Shown here: in pieces, positions 61,300 to 64,000 of the stretch
How positions within the stretch are numbered: position 1 is the first letter of the stretch
How the letters are laid out: each line of letters starts with the position of its first letter
NCBI GenBank assembly: GCA_911728455.2
Contig: OU452239.1
Span: 4,686,384 to 4,750,383 of the forward strand
From: Marthasterias glacialis
Taxonomy: Eukaryota > Echinodermata > Asteroidea > Forcipulatida > Asteriidae
Reading direction: 5' to 3'
Length of the DNA stretch: 64,000 nt
Notes under the pieces: generated by a model
The model's input: only the letters and a program-made list of their open reading frames with translations
What the model was told of the DNA's origin: nothing
Database searches by the model: none
Program-made: the position numbers and the translations under genes

Positions 61300-63272
61300 T
61301 TTCTTTGTCTCGATGTCGCCGAGATTGAACTAGTAGCTACATAGGCGTTCAATTTTTGTATAAAATCAATTCTTGAGCATTCTGAGCAGTTTTAATTTTT
61401 GTTGTATCGAATGTCCCTGAAAATGAACAAGTAGCTTCAAAACACCCCACTTTTTTGGTAAAAAAAAAATCTCAGAGCAATCTGAGCAGTTTCATTTTTT
61501 TGTCTCCAATGACGCCGAGATTGAACTAGCTTCCGAATGCGCAAGTTTGTTGGTACAAAGTCAATCTGAGAGTAATCTGATGATGGTGTATTTGTTCGTC
61601 TCCAATGTCCCTGAAAATGAACGAATAGCTTGAGTACAACCGATTTTGTTGGTATTAAGTCAATCTCAGAGCCGAACACCCGAACGAGTAGCTTCCGAAT
61701 GCGCACGTTTATTGGTTACAAACTCAATCTCAGAGTATTCTGAGCAGGTTTAAATTTTTCGTCTCCAATATCGTTGAGAATGAACAAGTTGCTTCTAAAT
61801 GCCCATGTTTGTTGGTACAAACTCAATCTCAGAGTAATCTGAGGATGTTGAATTTTTTCGTCTCCAATGTCCCTGAAAATGAACGAGTAGCTTGAGAACA
61901 AACGACTTTGTTGGTATTAAGTCAATCTCAGAGCAATCTGAACAGTTTTAATTTTTTCGTCTCGATGTCGCCGAGATTGAACTAGTAGCTACAGACCGTC
62001 CATGTTTTTTTTTATTAAATCAATTCTTGAGCATTCTGAGCAGTTTTAATTTTCTTGTCTCCGATGTCGCTGAGAATGGACGAGTAGCTTCAGAAACCCG
62101 TTTTTATTGGTACAAAATCACTCTCAGAGCAATCTGAACAGTTTTAATTTTTTTGTCTCGATGTTGCCGAGATTGAACTAGTAGCTACAGAGCGTCCATT
62201 TTTTGTATAAAATCAATTCTTGAGCATTCTGAGCAGTTTTATTTTTTTGTTGTATCGAATGTCCCTGAAAATGAACAAGTAGCTTCAAAACACCCCACTT
62301 TGTTGGTACAAAATTACTCTCAGAGCAATCTCAACAGTTTCATTTTTTGTCTCCAATATCGCTGAAAATAGCTTCTAAATGCCCACATTTGTTGGTACAA
62401 AATCAATCTCAGAGCATTCTGAGCAGGTTTAAATTTTTCGTCTCTAATATCGCTGAGAATGAACAAGTTGCTTCTAAATGCCCATGTTTGTTGGTACAAA
62501 CTCAATCTCAGAGTAATCTGAGGATGTTAATTTTTTTCGTCTCCAATGTCCCTGAAAATGAACGAGTAGCTTGAGAACAACCGACTTTGTTGGTATTAAG
62601 TCAATCTCAGAGCAATCTGAACAGTTTTATTTTTTTCGTCACCAATATCGCTGAGATTGAACACCTGATTATGTTAGTACAAAATCAATCTTAGAGCATT
62701 CTGAGCAGTTTTAATTTTGTTGTTTCCAATGCCGCTGAAAATGAACAAGTAGCTTCAGAAACCCGACTTTAATTAGTACAAAATCACTCTCAGCGCAATC
62801 TGAACAGTTCTAATTTGTTCGTCTCGATGTCACCGAGATTGAACCATCAAAAATCACTCACTCTCGGAGCAATCTGAGCAGTTTCATTTTTTTGTCTCCA
62901 ATATATCGCTGAGAATGAAAGAGTAGCTTCAGAACACCCGACTTTCTAAGTTAAAAAAATCAATCTCAGAGCATTCAGATCAGTTTTAATTTTTTTGTCT
63001 CCGAAATCGCTGAGAATGAACAAATAGCTTCAAAACACCCCACTTTGTGATACAATCTGAACAGTTTCATTTTTTTGTCTCCAATATCGCTGAGAATGAG
63101 CTAATAGCTTCTAAATACATGTCTGTTGTTACAAAATCAATATAAGAGCATTCTGAGCACTTTTAATTTTTCTTATCCAATGTCGCTGAGAATGAAATAG
63201 TAGCTTCAGAATGCCCACGTTTATTTTGGTACAAAATAGATCTTAGAGCATTCTGAGCAGTTTTAATTTTTT
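61300..63272 (+). repeat. Right edge of the satellite: diverged monomers
   Basis: Monomers here show deletions (for example 61672-61690 and 62653-62665, where parts of two monomers are fused), lengthened tracts (TTTATTTTGG near 63223) and many private substitutions. The 388-bp order is lost. The array stops inside the T-tract of a monomer at 63272. Confidence 0.75.
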
Positions 63273-63377
63273 GATTTTGTACTTACAAACATTTTCTGAA
63301 GCAAATGGTTGCGTTTCGGCGAGATTGGAGATAAAAATGTCAAACTTCTCAGAATATTCAAGACCTATTTTGTACCA
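63273..63377 (-). repeat. Single inverted, diverged satellite monomer at the right boundary
   Basis: Reverse-complemented, this segment reads TGGTACAAAATAGGTCTTG, ATATTCTGAGAAG, TTTTTATCTCCAATCTCGCC, then TTTGCTTCAGAAAATGTTTG and GTACAAAATC. These are the ordered landmarks of the monomer (GGTACAAAAT, ATTCTGAGCAG, T-tract plus GTCTCCAATNTCGC, TAGCTTCAGAA, then the start of the next monomer). It faces the array tail to tail. Confidence 0.72.
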
Positions 63378-64000
63378 AGAAACACGCGCAGTTGAAGCTG
63401 AACTGAAGCTGGTTAAGTTAAAACAAATTTAAAGGCTAAATATATTATTACCTTTTGAGCCTTCTTTAAAAATCCGCTATAACGGATTCAAAAGGAGGGT
63501 CGTTGATCGGGTACATCTACCACTGGTTAGTGGCCCTTTTCCCAGGTTGATTCTTTAACGCCGAAGTTTACGATCATTTACACGAAGTTGTCAGGTTTGA
63601 TACTACAGTATTTTAGAGAGCGATTTTTTTTCAGTGTTCTATTTAAATTCTGTGCCCAAAACTCCAGCACACGATGTGCAAGCCTAGGGCCTATACAGTA
63701 CACAGTGTGTGTTTGACTAAAGGTTGCACGGTGGCAGCTGTAACGCTATGACTGAGCAAAATTGACAACATGGGGAAGGGCGCCATCACGCGGTATAGGT
63801 AAAACGAAGCCGACACCTTTAACGAAGTGTATAAAGTCATAGGAAGATGACCGCAAATAGTTATATATATGGCAAATTCCCACTAAAGATGTAAAAGACA
63901 AAAATTATAATTGATATGAAAATTATTGCATAATATCCATCCTAAATTTTTCATAAATTTTAGAAAGGGTTCCTGTATAGGATTTACAAGGGGTTCATGT
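63378..64000. other. Unique sequence after the satellite, nothing recognised
   Basis: Neither satellite monomers nor coding frames with recognisable motifs are present. Composition becomes less T-tract-rich, with a few CpG-containing stretches around 63760-63830. Confidence 0.5.

Larger units (their letters stand above)
17521..63272 (+). repeat. Satellite array, ~97-100-bp monomer, ~45.7 kb
   Basis: The whole stretch is a head-to-tail tandem array. A typical monomer runs: GGTACAAAATCAATCTCAGA, GCATTCTGAGCAGTTTTAAT, a T6-T9 tract, GTCTCCAATATCGCTGAGAA, TGAACAAGTAGCTTC, then AGAACACC-CTACTTTGTT. Monomer types differ in set positions: GGGTAATCTGAG, GCAATCTGAACAG, TATCGAATGTCCCTG, CTCGATGTCGCCGAG. 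Array length divided by the unit gives about 470 monomers. Numerous open frames of 60-90 codons recur on both strands but follow from the repeat DNA. No inserted gene or mobile element was noticed inside. On the plus-strand reading all monomers point the same way. Confidence 0.97.

Noticed and set aside
19410-62574. Dozens of recurrent open frames (for example the 84-residue minus-strand frame and the 87-residue plus-strand frame) as a gene family
   Set aside because: They lie on both strands of the same satellite, their ends move with T-tract length, 388 bp is not a multiple of three, and substitutions between copies change residues freely. The conservation is that of the DNA repeat.
17521-63272. 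CRISPR-like array
   Set aside because: There are no unique spacers; the whole unit is repeated, and the genome context is eukaryotic.
17521-63272. Hammerhead-type ribozyme or Pol III promoter in the monomer
   Set aside because: No CTGATGA plus GAAA core pairing and no A/B-box combination could be found on either strand of typical monomers.
17521-63272. CENP-B box in the satellite
   Set aside because: TTCG occurs in TTCGTCTC monomers, but the required CGGG half at the proper spacing is absent.

Overview
The window is eukaryotic nuclear DNA. Its AT-rich intergenic space, spliced gene with GT-AG introns of about 3 kb, degenerate retroelements, a tRNA-derived SINE, foldback elements and microsatellites all argue against a prokaryote. 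The frequent TACATGTA-type words and the kinds of retroelement remnant suggest a marine invertebrate, perhaps an echinoderm or hemichordate. That placement is an impression from base composition and repeat style, not a proof. Layout: positions 1 to about 5.7 kb hold no intact gene. They carry a C/TC microsatellite, a broken DIRS-like (gag plus reverse transcriptase) retroelement on the minus strand at 1.55-3.35 kb, a fragment of a second mobile-element-type protein at 3.5-3.7 kb, and a short tandem repeat with a unit of about 160 bp at 3.9-4.5 kb. From 6.78 to 13.29 kb lies the one gene I can read completely: a three-exon CKS1/CKS2 family gene on the plus strand (80 residues, cyclin-dependent kinase regulatory subunit). 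Its two introns are full of dispersed and foldback repeats, including copies of one roughly 400-bp element in opposite orientations. From 13.3 to 17.5 kb come the CKS 3' flank, a terminal-inverted-repeat element, a small LINE endonuclease fragment with three in-frame 45-bp tandem units, an unrecognised exon-like ORF (15.37-15.66 kb) and a tRNA-Leu-like SINE. The dominant feature is a tandem satellite array of about 45.7 kb, 17,521-63,272, which is over 70 percent of the window. Its monomer is roughly 97-100 bp. Four monomer types form a 388-bp higher-order unit, and these are built into super-repeats of about 2.62 kb and then into a nearly identical 9.9-kb tandem duplication (33,076-42,974 and 42,975-52,773). 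The array is most diverged at both edges and most homogeneous inside, and it ends on the right with one diverged monomer in inverted orientation. Each monomer carries a T-tract and short dyad symmetries. The many 60-90-residue open frames in the array are by-products of the repeat DNA and I do not call them genes. The last 600 bp show nothing I can name. Nothing in the window forms an operon-like functional system. The most unusual object is the multi-level satellite beside a cell-cycle gene.
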